Source of the DNA: JAAFIW01 sp031414805
Lineage (GTDB): Bacteria; Pseudomonadota; Gammaproteobacteria; Burkholderiales; Burkholderiaceae_C
Assembly (NCBI GenBank): GCA_031414805.1
Contig: JANOQJ010000088.1
Location: 1 to 64,000, forward strand
Direction of reading: 5' to 3'
Length of the DNA: 64,000 nucleotides
Below the pieces are notes generated by a model that did not search any database, was not told the DNA's origin, and saw only the letters and a list, made by a program, of their open reading frames with translations. Positions 1 through 8,298 of this stretch are shown here, piece by piece; position 1 is the first letter of the stretch; the number at the start of each line of letters is the position of its first letter. The position numbers and the translations under genes are program-made.

Positions 1-1721
1 ATGTTCTTGATGCGCTGCTCGCTGCCGATCAGCGCTTCCATCTTGGTCCACTTGGCCTTGGCCCTTTGCGTTTCGGTCAGCTCCTCTTGCTCCAGTTCCT
101 CGTCCAGCTCGGCAACCAGTTTCTTGCCCTCTTCGCTCAGGCTCACCTTGGCCAAGCGGCTTTCGTAGTAGATGCGCACGGTGGCGCCGTCTTCCACCGC
201 CTGGGCAATGTCGTAAATATCCACGTAGTTGCCGAACACCGCCGGGGTATTCACATCGGTTTTCTCAATCGGCGTACCGGTAAAACCCAGGTAGGTGGCC
301 CTCGGCAAGGCATCACGCAAATACTTGGCAAAACCATAGACAACCCGTTTGCCAATCACGTCGCCATGGGCGTTTTTCTCGTCCACTGTTTTGGCTGCAA
401 AGCCATATTGCGTGCGGTGTGCCTCGTCTGCAATCACCACGATGTTGGCGCGCCCTGACAGCTCTTCATACACATTGCCATCCTCGGGCTGAAACTTCTG
501 GATGGTTGAAAAAACCACGCCGCCTGCCGACACTTTCAAAAGTTCCTTCAGGTGATGCCGGTCGCTGGCCTGCACCGGCTCCTGGCGCAGCACCTGTTTG
601 GACGCTGCAAACGTGTCAAAGAGCTGGTCGTCCAGATCATTGCGGTCAGTGATGACCAGCACAGTCGGGTTGTTCAGCGCCAGCACAATCTTGCCGGTGT
701 AAAAAACCATGGAAAGTGATTTGCCCGACCCTTGCGTATGCCACACCACCCCCGCTTTCATATCGCCCAGGGGTTGATCGGCTGCCCTCGGCAGCCCATA
801 GCGAATCGGGTTTTCACGCACAGACCGTGACCCGCCGATGTCTGCTGCCCGCACTGTCGACGCCACGGCCGCATTCACCGCGTAGTACTGGTGGTAGGCC
901 GCCAGCTTTTTGGTGGTGCTGATCGTGATCTGGCGTGTCTGCGGGTCTTCCTTGCCAACTTTCTCAAAAACAATGAAGTGGCGAATCAGATCCAGCAACG
1001 TGGTCGGGTTCAGCATGCCCAGAATCAGTGTCTCCAGCTGACTGACCAGGTGCGACGCTTCGGCCTTGCCGTCCGAACTCTTCCACGCCATGAAGCGCGA
1101 CAACCCGGCAGAAATGGAGCCCGCCTTGGCCTCCAGCCCGTCAGAAATCACAACCACTGCATTGGTTGTAAACAGGCTGGGCACGGCTTGCTTGTAAGTC
1201 TCCATCTGCTGGTACGCCGTTTTGAGAGTGGCCTTTTCATCGGTGGCGTTTTTCAACTCAATCACCACCAGCGGAAAGCCGTTGACAAACAGCACCAAGT
1301 CGGGCCGCTTCGTCTGGTGGTTCTCCATCACCGTGAACTGGTTGGCCACCACAAACTCGTTGTTTTCGGGGCGCTCAAAATCAATCAGCCACACCCGCTC
1401 ACCGCGCGTATCACCCTCCTTTTGCAGGCTGACGGGCACCCCTTCAGTCAACAGGCGGTGAAAGGCCTCGTTGTTGGCCAGCAGGTCAGGTGAAGGGGTG
1501 CGCTGCACATCCTTCAGCGCCAGATCAATCACATGCCCCGGCAGCCGGTGGTTGATCCGCCGCACCGCCTGTGACAGTCGATCGTGCAGCAGCACATCAG
1601 CGTAATTGCTGCGCTCGGGGCTGTCGCCATCGGGTGCGATGCTCGGGCCGTGCAAGTAGAGATAGCCCAGCCGCTCAAACAGCTTGATCGCAAAGGCTTC
1701 GATGGCGGATTCGGTGAGCAT
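1..1721 (-). CDS. hsdR: Type I restriction enzyme R subunit HsdR, C-terminus beyond the window edge
   Basis: This is the motor and nuclease subunit of a type I restriction-modification complex, which translocates DNA using ATP and cuts away from the recognition site. The reading frame is open from an ATG at 1721 to the window edge, giving about 573 residues of a protein that usually has about 1000. Visible N-terminal nuclease signature: RPDLVLFVNGFPLVVIELK, the D...ExK core near residues 150-170. A Walker A motif (HTQGSGKS) lies near residue 327 and a DEAH box (DEAHRTQYG) near residue 430, followed by the GFTGTP helicase motif. It is the last gene of the leftward operon after hsdM, hsdS and two accessory genes. 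The missing part is only the edge of the window, not a truncation of the gene. Confidence 0.95.
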   Translation of the reverse strand, partial: MLTESAIEAFAIKLFERLGYLYLHGPSIAPDGDSPERSNYADVLLHDRLSQAVRRINHRLPGHVIDLALKDVQRTPSPDLLANNEAFHRLLTEGVPVSLQKEGDTRGERVWLIDFERPENNEFVVANQFTVMENHQTKRPDLVLFVNGFPLVVIELKNATDEKATLKTAYQQMETYKQAVPSLFTTNAVVVISDGLEAKAGSISAGLSRFMAWKSSDGKAEASHLVSQLETLILGMLNPTTLLDLIRHFIVFEKVGKEDPQTRQITISTTKKLAAYHQYYAVNAAVASTVRAADIGGSRSVRENPIRYGLPRAADQPLGDMKAGVVWHTQGSGKSLSMVFYTGKIVLALNNPTVLVITDRNDLDDQLFDTFAASKQVLRQEPVQASDRHHLKELLKVSAGGVVFSTIQKFQPEDGNVYEELSGRANIVVIADEAHRTQYGFAAKTVDEKNAHGDVIGKRVVYGFAKYLRDALPRATYLGFTGTPIEKTDVNTPAVFGNYVDIYDIAQAVEDGATVRIYYESRLAKVSLSEEGKKLVAELDEELEQEELTETQRAKAKWTKMEALIGSEQRIKN

Positions 1722-1773
1722 GAGGGGTATCCCTGTGGTTGCTTCTCATTGAGTAATGCCGTACCAGTGCTTC

Positions 1774-1872
1774 TTTATGAGAGCCTAAGTTATTGATTTA
1801 TATGATTATTTACAAGCTCTAACCCATACGGCTCTCTTTAGCTCTCATAAATTCCCAGACTTTACGAGAGCC
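1774..1872. promoter_or_regulatory. Repeated TTTATGAGAGC motifs upstream of hsdR
   Basis: Three related 12-base motifs are visible: TTTATGAGAGCC at 1774-1785, its inverted form AGCTCTCATAAA at 1840-1851, and TTTACGAGAGCC at 1861-1872, which overlaps the end of the upstream gene. They sit 50-150 bases before the hsdR start. They could be operator half-sites or a hairpin that tunes hsdR expression separately from the methylase. Function is inference only. Confidence 0.3.
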
Positions 1873-2825
1873 CAGGATGGGCGCGTGTCACTGCCTTGAT
1901 TCGCAATCTTGTTGGCCCGTCGCAGCTCCGCCACCAGATTACCCACCTTCGTCTTGCGCTGCTTGTCGTCCATCCAGTCCGGCAGCTTGTTCCATAGCAG
2001 CTCATCAACATCCTTGCGCGACATCGAACCATGTTCTTTCGCCGCCTTGCAAATCAGGTCCAGGTAATACTGTTTGTCGAATGCCCGGTTTTTGCTGTAG
2101 CTGGCCTTTTGGCCTGTTTGCTGTGCCAGTGATTTGGCAACAAAGAAGTTGGGCTTGCGCCCCTCGATCAAAGCCTTGGTCTTCAGCAACTTTTCTTCAT
2201 CGGCTGTCAGCGTCTGGTGCTTTTGCACTTTGTCCAGCGCCATGATGTCCTGCAACCCCAGGCCACTGTCGCGGGCCAGCATGCGGGCGTAATTCATGTC
2301 CAGCACTTTGCCCGTCAGCGTCAGTTGCACCCGGTTGCTGCTGAGGTCGTAATCCGGCATCGGAAAAAAGCGCAGCCGCTGGAACAGAAACAGTTTTCGA
2401 ATGCCGCCACCTGCGGTGTCAACCATCTTGAGGTTGAACATGGCAGTGGCCAAAAAACGGTTGCGATAATGCTCTTCGGGCGCGTCTTCCATCACGACGC
2501 GCTGCACATCGCCCGGCACAAAGCTGCCTTTGTTGGTAAAGCTCAGGCTTTCTTCCCGCTCCACCACATTGATGCGCCCGGCCAGCGTGTAGTCCTGGTG
2601 CGCAATGCAATTGTTCAGCGCCTCACGAACCGCATAGGGCTCGTATTGGTCCACTTCGTCGGGGAACAGCGTGCCTTCGCGGATGTAGCGGTATTTCAGA
2701 TTGCGAATCTGGGCGTACACCTTGTCTACCGCCAGCAGCAGCGGCATGCCAAACAAGGCGTAGTCCCGGTCGTTGCCCGCATGGTCTTTGAGCAGCCAAC
2801 GAATCTTGGCCTCCGCAGGCAACAA
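1845..2825 (-). CDS. C-terminal part of split AlbA_2/Schlafen-type ATP-binding protein
   Basis: This segment continues, in the same reading frame, the AlbA_2 protein that ends at a TAA at 2841-2843. Only six codons separate that stop from the TTG at 2825. The sequence matches the C-terminal half of the COG2865-type family: residues NRYRYI...EQYEPYAVREALNNCIAHQDY resemble the helix carrying the conserved REALVNAIAHRDY-like motif, followed by SFTNKGSF and a winged-helix-like tail. If translated alone it needs re-initiation at a TTG. An AAGAGG stretch about 11 bases upstream could serve as a ribosome site. Otherwise it is the silent end of a pseudogene. The stop at 1845 leaves 123 bases before the hsdR start. 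Confidence 0.7.
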   Translation of the reverse strand: MLPAEAKIRWLLKDHAGNDRDYALFGMPLLLAVDKVYAQIRNLKYRYIREGTLFPDEVDQYEPYAVREALNNCIAHQDYTLAGRINVVEREESLSFTNKGSFVPGDVQRVVMEDAPEEHYRNRFLATAMFNLKMVDTAGGGIRKLFLFQRLRFFPMPDYDLSSNRVQLTLTGKVLDMNYARMLARDSGLGLQDIMALDKVQKHQTLTADEEKLLKTKALIEGRKPNFFVAKSLAQQTGQKASYSKNRAFDKQYYLDLICKAAKEHGSMSRKDVDELLWNKLPDWMDDKQRKTKVGNLVAELRRANKIANQGSDTRPSWALVKSGNL

Positions 2826-2840
2826 AAAATGTTCAGCCTC

Positions 2841-3509
2841 TTAACGGCCCAGCAGCAACAACGCGGTGCGGGTGATGCGGCCCTTGATGGTCAGCTTGGC
2901 CTTGTTCAAGAAAGTCGCTGTGTCCCAGTCATCCATTTCGCCGGCTTTATCGGGAAACTTGCTTTTGAAGTTGCGCCGCGCCACCACCAGGGCTTCTTCG
3001 TCCAGATCGGCCAGGCCAGCGTCGGGCACGATCACTGCGCTCCAGTCCTCCACCGTCGATTGCGCGCGAATACGCTCGATTTCTTCCAGATTCAGCGGCG
3101 ACAGCGCCTCGCCATCGCGCCCGTAGTAGTGGCCCTCAAAAGCCACTGGCAGGCCTTTGGGAGCGGCAGGAATTTCAAACAACACCACACGCCCATTGGC
3201 GTGCACCACTTCGTGAATCTCGATGAAGGTGATGCGATGGGTCGTCTTGTTTGCAATTTCCTCTTTCAGGCTGTCCAGATCTTTGCGTGTCAACCGAAAG
3301 TGGGAACCCACCACTTGCCGTTGATCGTTCACACCAAACACCAACCAGGCGGCGCGCTGGCGTTTCAGGTTGGCTTCATTGCACAGCGCAGAGAAATACT
3401 TACCCAGTTTGGTGAAGTCGTAGCCATTCTTGGCTTCCTTGAATTCGACTACCTCGTTTTCGGCAGGCAGTTGCAATAGATCATCAAGTTTGGCGCTGAC
3501 TGTGCTCAT
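2841..3509 (-). CDS. N-terminal part of split AlbA_2/Schlafen-domain protein
   Basis: This protein opens with the AlbA_2 (Schlafen-type, divergent AAA_4) domain: residues 18-30 (EVVEFKEAKNGYD), a FSALCNEANL helix and WLVFGV around residues 56-62. Family members continue for another 300 residues, but here a TAA follows ALLLLGR at residue 222. The downstream codons (GAG GCT GAA CAT TTT TTG) continue the family sequence in the same frame, so one substitution, for example from GAA or AAA, would explain the stop. The ATG overlaps the stop of the HEPN gene by 4 bases (3506-3509), showing translational coupling inside the hsd operon. Members of this family found in type I R-M loci are thought to be regulators or nucleic-acid-binding effectors; the actual role here is unknown. 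Confidence 0.8.
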   Translation of the reverse strand: MSTVSAKLDDLLQLPAENEVVEFKEAKNGYDFTKLGKYFSALCNEANLKRQRAAWLVFGVNDQRQVVGSHFRLTRKDLDSLKEEIANKTTHRITFIEIHEVVHANGRVVLFEIPAAPKGLPVAFEGHYYGRDGEALSPLNLEEIERIRAQSTVEDWSAVIVPDAGLADLDEEALVVARRNFKSKFPDKAGEMDDWDTATFLNKAKLTIKGRITRTALLLLGR

Positions 3510-4324
3510 TTTCTTTGCCCGCCCAAGTCTGCAATTGCCGCTTGAAGGACTTGCCAGCTTATTTTTGCAGTGTGGGAATCGGGCTTGAAATTTTGGGCAG
3601 CCTGTTGTCGCGGGTGAATGTAATTTCGAAAATCTCTAAGCGAATGGCTGTATTTTTTGATATCCAGCGACAGTAAGCCAACTTCGTGCGCAGCATTAAT
3701 CAAGCTATCAAGCGTCCATTCGTGAAACTGCTTTACGTTACCGCTTTTGTCTTTGTAAGCGGCATTTGCCTGATTGAATTGTTGCGAATTTTTTGTTGCT
3801 GCATCCAGCAACAATCCCTCCAAAGTACTTCCACTTAAAAAAATGACGGATAAAGCAGCATCTGCTTTTAGGCACTTGTGTATTTCGTTGATACGCTGCT
3901 CAAGAACATGCTGGAAAGATGCATCAATATTTAAACGCGTCAGATTAAGCTGCGTGTATTCCTTGGCTAGGAAGTCTGCTTCGCTTGAAACAGGTGCTGG
4001 TTTCGCGCGTAGCTTCCCGGCGAGGCGGCAAATTATTTCTATAGCCTTCTCTTTATCGCTATCAGCAAGTTTCTCCAATGCTTCAGCGTATTGCAATAGT
4101 GCTTGCAGTACCTCGCCAACCACTGCGTCAGATTCAACTTCCCAAAAGGCCCGCAAGCGCTTCATTTTTGACGTGCCGTTGAATCTATATTTCGCATCGT
4201 CAATATCGATGCGATGCTCACGAAAGAATGCGGAGAAAGTTGGGTCTGTGAAGTTCAACACGTAACCGTCTCGGTCAAACAGTTTTTCGAAAACAACCTT
4301 TTCGTGGGCTTTTAATGTAGACAT
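3506..4324 (-). CDS. HEPN/abortive-infection-like protein inside the hsd operon
   Basis: The 272-residue protein has two parts. Residues 10-75 (KLFDRDGYVLNFTDPTFSAF, KYRFNGTSKMKRLRAFWEVES) look like the N-terminal domain found with Abi_C-type abortive infection proteins. The C-terminal half (about 155-265) is helical and holds R230-D-F-R-N-Y-I-H237, a fit to the HEPN Rx4-6H ribonuclease signature, with SGSTLEGLL before it. HEPN proteins are often metal-independent RNases used in phage defence. It lies 3 bases after hsdS and overlaps the next gene by 4 bases, so it is made with the restriction complex. An analogy with PrrC, an RNase held silent by a type I enzyme, is inference. Family recognition is from memory of the motif pattern. 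Confidence 0.7.
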   Translation of the reverse strand: MSTLKAHEKVVFEKLFDRDGYVLNFTDPTFSAFFREHRIDIDDAKYRFNGTSKMKRLRAFWEVESDAVVGEVLQALLQYAEALEKLADSDKEKAIEIICRLAGKLRAKPAPVSSEADFLAKEYTQLNLTRLNIDASFQHVLEQRINEIHKCLKADAALSVIFLSGSTLEGLLLDAATKNSQQFNQANAAYKDKSGNVKQFHEWTLDSLINAAHEVGLLSLDIKKYSHSLRDFRNYIHPRQQAAQNFKPDSHTAKISWQVLQAAIADLGGQRK

Positions 4325-4327
4325 GGT

Positions 4328-5515
4328 TTAGAACTCCACCCGCACTTCACCGCTCATGAGTTTGGGCAAAAGGGTGTCGCGCAGTTTTTCGAGCGTCTTG
4401 CGCTGCTTGGCGATGGCTATCTGTTTGTCCAGCAGGGGCTGCATTTGTTGGGACATGGGTTCCAGCGCAGCAGGAGGCGGAACCAGCACCATCGCTGCGT
4501 CCAGGTCGCCGCGCTTGATGTGCCCCATGGTGGTGGCGTGGCTGGCAGCGACGGCGATGAACTCGGCAAGATGGTGCTTGCACCAACTCAGATAGAACCA
4601 CTTGGGAAACTCGTCCGACGTTACCTTGAACAGGTGCTGGTTCAGCACGCACTTTTCGCCATCCCATAGCTTGACCATCAAGGATGCAGACCACGCAAAA
4701 ATCACATCACCGGCTTCGACGATGTAGTCGGGTTTGACGTGACTTGTTACCCAGTCCGCCGTTTCAGAAATGCCACTACTCAGCTCGCGAATTTTGAGAA
4801 CAGGCAGCTTTTCCAGGTCATTGGTGGGTGGATATTTTTGGCAGGCCAAACCATTCAGGAAATTGGCAATGCTGCTTAACGGTCTTTCGTCCCAGCCTTC
4901 TCGCACGTCTTCCACAAACCACTGGCGAAACAGGGTTTCGGCCATGGCTTCGAGGGTTTTGTTTTGACGGTGCAGTATGTCGATTTTGTCGTCGAAACCA
5001 GCGAGTAAATCGGCAATAACTATCTGTTCAGGAAGTGGCGGGGTTTTGACAACCGCTTCCTTGATCGCAGCAGTAGAGAGATTGACCTGAACTCCACTGC
5101 TTGCTTTGCTTTGAAGTTCAAAAAGAAAAGGCTCCCATTTGAGGTAATTGTAGACAAATCTGACATCTACAAGCTCATGGTTTTTGACGGAAAGCCGGGC
5201 TACGCGTTGGTTGAGCACGTAATGATTGCTTCGATCTATTAGCGCAGGTACACCCAGAATGACAACGTTATCTTTCATATCGGTCATGGCCAGCACGATG
5301 TCATCTTTTTCTAAAACCCATTTTTTCATTTTTTCTGTTTTTGAAACAAAATCCTTTTTTGGGTCTCTCTTCAATCCACCCCCTCTTTCGATATGACCAA
5401 TCTTCAACACTTCGAATGTATTGGCACCTTCCACAATATATTCCTCGCTTTTGAAGGCATAGCCATTTTGAACATGCATTAGTTGCTCAATGGTGTTTTC
5501 TGTCCAAGTACTCAT
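4328..5515 (-). CDS. hsdS: Type I restriction-modification specificity subunit HsdS
   Basis: HsdS recognises the bipartite DNA target for the methylase and restriction complexes. The 395-residue length is normal. The layout is the usual duplicated one: first target-recognition domain at about 1-155, a conserved spacer helix with LPEQIVIADLLAGFDDKIDIL and LFRQWF (about 160-200), a second recognition domain (about 205-350), and a closing helix ending in LRDTLLPKLMSGEVRV. The start ATG overlaps the hsdM stop (ATGA at 5512-5515). The recognition sequence cannot be read from the protein. Confidence 0.95.
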   Translation of the reverse strand: MSTWTENTIEQLMHVQNGYAFKSEEYIVEGANTFEVLKIGHIERGGGLKRDPKKDFVSKTEKMKKWVLEKDDIVLAMTDMKDNVVILGVPALIDRSNHYVLNQRVARLSVKNHELVDVRFVYNYLKWEPFLFELQSKASSGVQVNLSTAAIKEAVVKTPPLPEQIVIADLLAGFDDKIDILHRQNKTLEAMAETLFRQWFVEDVREGWDERPLSSIANFLNGLACQKYPPTNDLEKLPVLKIRELSSGISETADWVTSHVKPDYIVEAGDVIFAWSASLMVKLWDGEKCVLNQHLFKVTSDEFPKWFYLSWCKHHLAEFIAVAASHATTMGHIKRGDLDAAMVLVPPPAALEPMSQQMQPLLDKQIAIAKQRKTLEKLRDTLLPKLMSGEVRVEF

Positions 5516-7056
5516 GCCTTAACCTTTGCTAAATTCTCAGCAATAGCAGTGTTTAACGCTACTTCTTCTAGCAACTGCGCTTCAAACTCAGCCTTCAATG
5601 AAGCAAAGCGTTCCGCAAAGTTGAAATCGTCTTCTTCGTCAGGTAAGCCCACATAGCGTCCCGGTGTGAGCACGTAGTCCATCTCCACGACGCGCGCCAA
5701 CGGCACAGACGCGCAAAAACCCTTTTCATCCGCGTACTCGCCCTCGCCAGTGCGCCACGCGTGGTACAGGCCAGCAACCTTTTTGATGTCCTCATCGCTC
5801 AATTCCCGCGTGCGGCGGTTGATGAGGTAGCCCAGGTTGCGGGCGTCAATGAACAGAATCTCACCCTTGCGCGGGTGGCCGTTGCTGCGGGCGCGGTTCA
5901 TGAACCACAGGCCCGCCGGTATTTGCGTATTCAGGAACAGCTTGGCGGGCAGGTTGACGATGCAGTCAATCAGGTTCCCATCGGCCACCAATGCTTTGCG
6001 GATGTCACCCTCGCCACTGCTCTTGCTGGTCAGCGCGCCCTTGGCCAGCACCACACCTGCTCGGCCGTGGGGGGCCAGGTGATGAACAAAGTGCTGTAGC
6101 CAGGCAAAGTTGGCATTGCCCGCAGGCGGCACGCCGTATTGCCAGCGGCCATCCTTGCGCAGCAGCTCGCCGCTCCAGTCGCTCACGTTAAAGGGTGGGT
6201 TGGCGATGATGAAGTCGGCCTTCACGTCTTTGTGCGCGTCGTTGAGGAATGAGCCTTCGTTGTTCCACTTCACTTGGCTCGCATCAATGCCGCGAATGGC
6301 CAGGTTCATCTTGGCCAGGCGCCAGGTGGTCTGGTTGCTTTCCTGCCCGTAAATCGAGATGTCGTTGATGCGGCCCTGGTGCTCGGTGACAAACTCTTCA
6401 GACTGCACAAACATGCCGCCCGAGCCGCAGCAGGGGTCAAACACCCGGCCTTTGTAGGGCTCCAGCATGACCACCAGCAGCTCCACGATGGAGCGCGGCG
6501 TGTAGAACTGCCCGCCTTGTTTGCCTTCAGCCAACGCAAATTCGCCCAGAAAGTATTCAAAAACATGGCCCAGCACGTCGGCGCTGCGCGATTTGGCATC
6601 ACCCAGCGCAATGTTGCCTACCAGGTCAATCAAACCGCCCAGGCTGGCGGGGTCCAGGTTTTGCCGGGCAAACACCTTGGGCAGCACGCCTTTGAGCGAC
6701 GGGTTTTCTTTTTCGATAGCGTCCATGGCGGCATCCACCAGGCTACCCACAGCGGGTAGCTTGGCTTTGCTCAACAAGAAAGACCAGCGTGCCTCGGGCG
6801 GCACGAAGAAGACGTTTTCGGCCTTGTATTCGTCTTTGTCTTCCGGGTCTGCCCCGGCATAGTCGCCGGTGCCGGTTTGCAGCTTGGAGAAAACTTCCTC
6901 AAACGAATCAGAGATGTATTTCAGGAAGATGAGGCCTAGCACCACGTGCTTGTACTCGGCGGCATCGATGTTTTTGCGCAGCTTGTCAGCTGCTTTCCAC
7001 AGCTGCTTTTCTAGCGGTTCTTCTTTGGTGGTGACGGTGGAGGGTGCGCGGGCCAT
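5512..7056 (-). CDS. hsdM: Type I restriction-modification N6-adenine methyltransferase HsdM
   Basis: HsdM methylates adenine in the target chosen by HsdS, protecting host DNA. At 514 residues it has the typical length. An N-terminal HsdM_N helical domain spans about 15-150 (EKQLWKAADKLRKNID, LGLIFLKYISDSF). The AdoMet motif I is FDPCCGSGG (206-214) and the catalytic motif IV is NPPF (286-289), with GGQFYTP just before the Rossmann core. It is the first gene of the leftward operon hsdM-hsdS-HEPN-AlbA_2-hsdR. The ATG at 7056 is preceded by GAAAG at a reasonable distance. Only 96 bases separate it from the next gene, so the promoter is probably in 7057-7152 or inside that gene. Confidence 0.97.
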   Translation of the reverse strand: MARAPSTVTTKEEPLEKQLWKAADKLRKNIDAAEYKHVVLGLIFLKYISDSFEEVFSKLQTGTGDYAGADPEDKDEYKAENVFFVPPEARWSFLLSKAKLPAVGSLVDAAMDAIEKENPSLKGVLPKVFARQNLDPASLGGLIDLVGNIALGDAKSRSADVLGHVFEYFLGEFALAEGKQGGQFYTPRSIVELLVVMLEPYKGRVFDPCCGSGGMFVQSEEFVTEHQGRINDISIYGQESNQTTWRLAKMNLAIRGIDASQVKWNNEGSFLNDAHKDVKADFIIANPPFNVSDWSGELLRKDGRWQYGVPPAGNANFAWLQHFVHHLAPHGRAGVVLAKGALTSKSSGEGDIRKALVADGNLIDCIVNLPAKLFLNTQIPAGLWFMNRARSNGHPRKGEILFIDARNLGYLINRRTRELSDEDIKKVAGLYHAWRTGEGEYADEKGFCASVPLARVVEMDYVLTPGRYVGLPDEEDDFNFAERFASLKAEFEAQLLEEVALNTAIAENLAKVKA

Positions 7057-7152
7057 GGGCGTGGGTCTTTCAGGAACGGATGGGATACTTTACGACGGTG
7101 CCACCTCGCCAATGGCCTGCTTGATACTTGACTTCTGGCACTCTGCGCCTGC

Positions 7153-8088
7153 CTACCTCACCCCAAACACCCCCGCCCCATTCTCCCAGCCCACCTTGCG
7201 TGCCACATCGGCAGGCAATTCGCCCAGCCATTGGCGGTAGGTTTTCATCAACTCTTCGTAGTACTGCCAGCGCTGGTTCACCCAGGTGTCGGAGCCGATC
7301 AGGAAGCGGGTGGGGTGTTTGAGGATGAGGGCGCGCCACTCAGAACACAGAACGGTTTTGCCTTGGGCATCGCAGGTCAAGCCGGGGTGGTACGACAGCT
7401 CGCCCATCAGGTTGGGGTAGCGGGTCAGCAGTTGGTCGACGCGCTCGGGCGACGCGCCGCCGATGCCGGTGTGGGCCCAGATCAGGCGGAGTTTTTGGCC
7501 TTTGCTGGGGGTGTGGGCCATGAGCAGGTCGATGGCGGTGTCGTCGACGTGGGCGAGCACGGCCAGGGACTTTTCTTCGGCGTAGACCATGAGTTTTTTG
7601 GCGACCGGGCCGTTCGCATTGGCGCTGTCATACAAATGAAATTCGCCAATGCCGCGGAATTCGACGCGCTTGGCGGCAATCGTCGCGCCGCGCGCGTGCT
7701 CGGCCACCACCATGTCGTAAATAGTGTCGTCTTTGAACCAGCTGTCGTAGTCGGCGCGGTTGCGGTACAGGCGGATGAAGGGGATGACGGCCAGGTCTTT
7801 GGCAGTGATGGTGCTGGTGCCTCCCACAGCCAGGCCACCACTGTTGTAGGCGGCGGCCACCAGGGCTTTGGTGCCGTCGTTGGGGCGGCTGTTGGCCACG
7901 ATGGCTTTCACGCCGCTGCGCTGGATGCGCGCCAGCACGTCGGCCACCGGGTGGGGGCCGGTGGTGCCGTTGAAGGCCTCGTCGTTGTAGTGCAGGTGGG
8001 CGTCGAACAGGGGGCCGGTGTAGTCAGCGGCGCGTGTAGCACTGCATAAAAACGCTATTGAAATAATAGCTGCTTGAGCAATATTCAT
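7153..8088 (-). CDS. Secreted amidohydrolase-family TIM-barrel protein
   Basis: The mature part starts FDAHLHYND, the HxH metal-binding motif of the amidohydrolase_2-type barrel, and continues with SGVKAIVANSRPN, LAHVDD, IWAHTGIGG and FLIGSDTWVNQRW, which supply the later metal and acid residues. The frame is open upstream to 8223, but the ATG at 8088 gives MNIAQAAIISIAFLCSATRA, a hydrophobic export signal ending near ATRA-A. This ATG and the signal core lie inside a copy of the dispersed repeat (8065-8103). No clear ribosome site precedes it. A start slightly upstream, adding KRFRLSAL as a basic n-region, is possible. The substrate is unknown. Confidence 0.8.
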   Translation of the reverse strand: MNIAQAAIISIAFLCSATRAADYTGPLFDAHLHYNDEAFNGTTGPHPVADVLARIQRSGVKAIVANSRPNDGTKALVAAAYNSGGLAVGGTSTITAKDLAVIPFIRLYRNRADYDSWFKDDTIYDMVVAEHARGATIAAKRVEFRGIGEFHLYDSANANGPVAKKLMVYAEEKSLAVLAHVDDTAIDLLMAHTPSKGQKLRLIWAHTGIGGASPERVDQLLTRYPNLMGELSYHPGLTCDAQGKTVLCSEWRALILKHPTRFLIGSDTWVNQRWQYYEELMKTYRQWLGELPADVARKVGWENGAGVFGVR

Positions 8089-8103
8089 AAGGGCTGATAG
8101 CCT
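8065..8103 (+). repeat. Dispersed repeat copy overlapping an N-terminus
   Basis: The copy carries the core AATAGCTGCTTGAGCA, then AATATTCATAAGGGCTGATAGCC in two parts. On the opposite strand it encodes LSALMNIAQAAI and therefore supplies the start codon and part of the signal peptide of the amidohydrolase gene. About 45 bases further on comes a C/G-rich inverted repeat, as in the copies near 36.5 and 38.6 kb. Confidence 0.85.
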
Positions 8104-8144
8104 AAAACGCTTAAAAGTGGTGTGACTCAGGTCGTTGCTGCTTG

Positions 8145-8292
8145 TCTTGCTCCTTCCCGCCTTTGGGGGAAGGTTGGGATGGGGGCTTAGGGTCAGCGCA
8201 CAAATTAGCGTTTGCACTCGCATGCCCCCATCCCTACCTTCCCCCAGAGGGGGAAGGAGCCCGATCTGTTTCCCCCAGCGGGGGAAGGGGTT
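8145..8292. repeat. G/C-rich inverted repeats between convergent-looking minus-strand genes
   Basis: Arms TTTGGGGGAAGGTTGGGATG (8158-8177 region) and CATCCCTACCTTCCCCCAGA (8228-8247 region) are nearly perfect inverted copies about 38 bases long, extended by CTCCTTCCC and GGGAAGGAG. A third block (TTTCCCCCAGCGGGGGAAGG) follows at about 8270-8289. The region could end transcription of the upstream hydrolase or be part of a mobile repeat. No gene is seen in 8104-8298. Confidence 0.7.
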
Positions 8293-8298
8293 GTTGGT

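Noticed and set aside
1..1721. hsdR as a truncated gene
   Set aside because: The frame simply reaches the window edge; no stop or frameshift is seen in the visible part.
2217..3479. A 420-residue open frame on the plus strand
   Set aside because: It is antisense to the AlbA_2 gene along its whole length, shows no domain pattern, and the minus-strand frame has clear family motifs.
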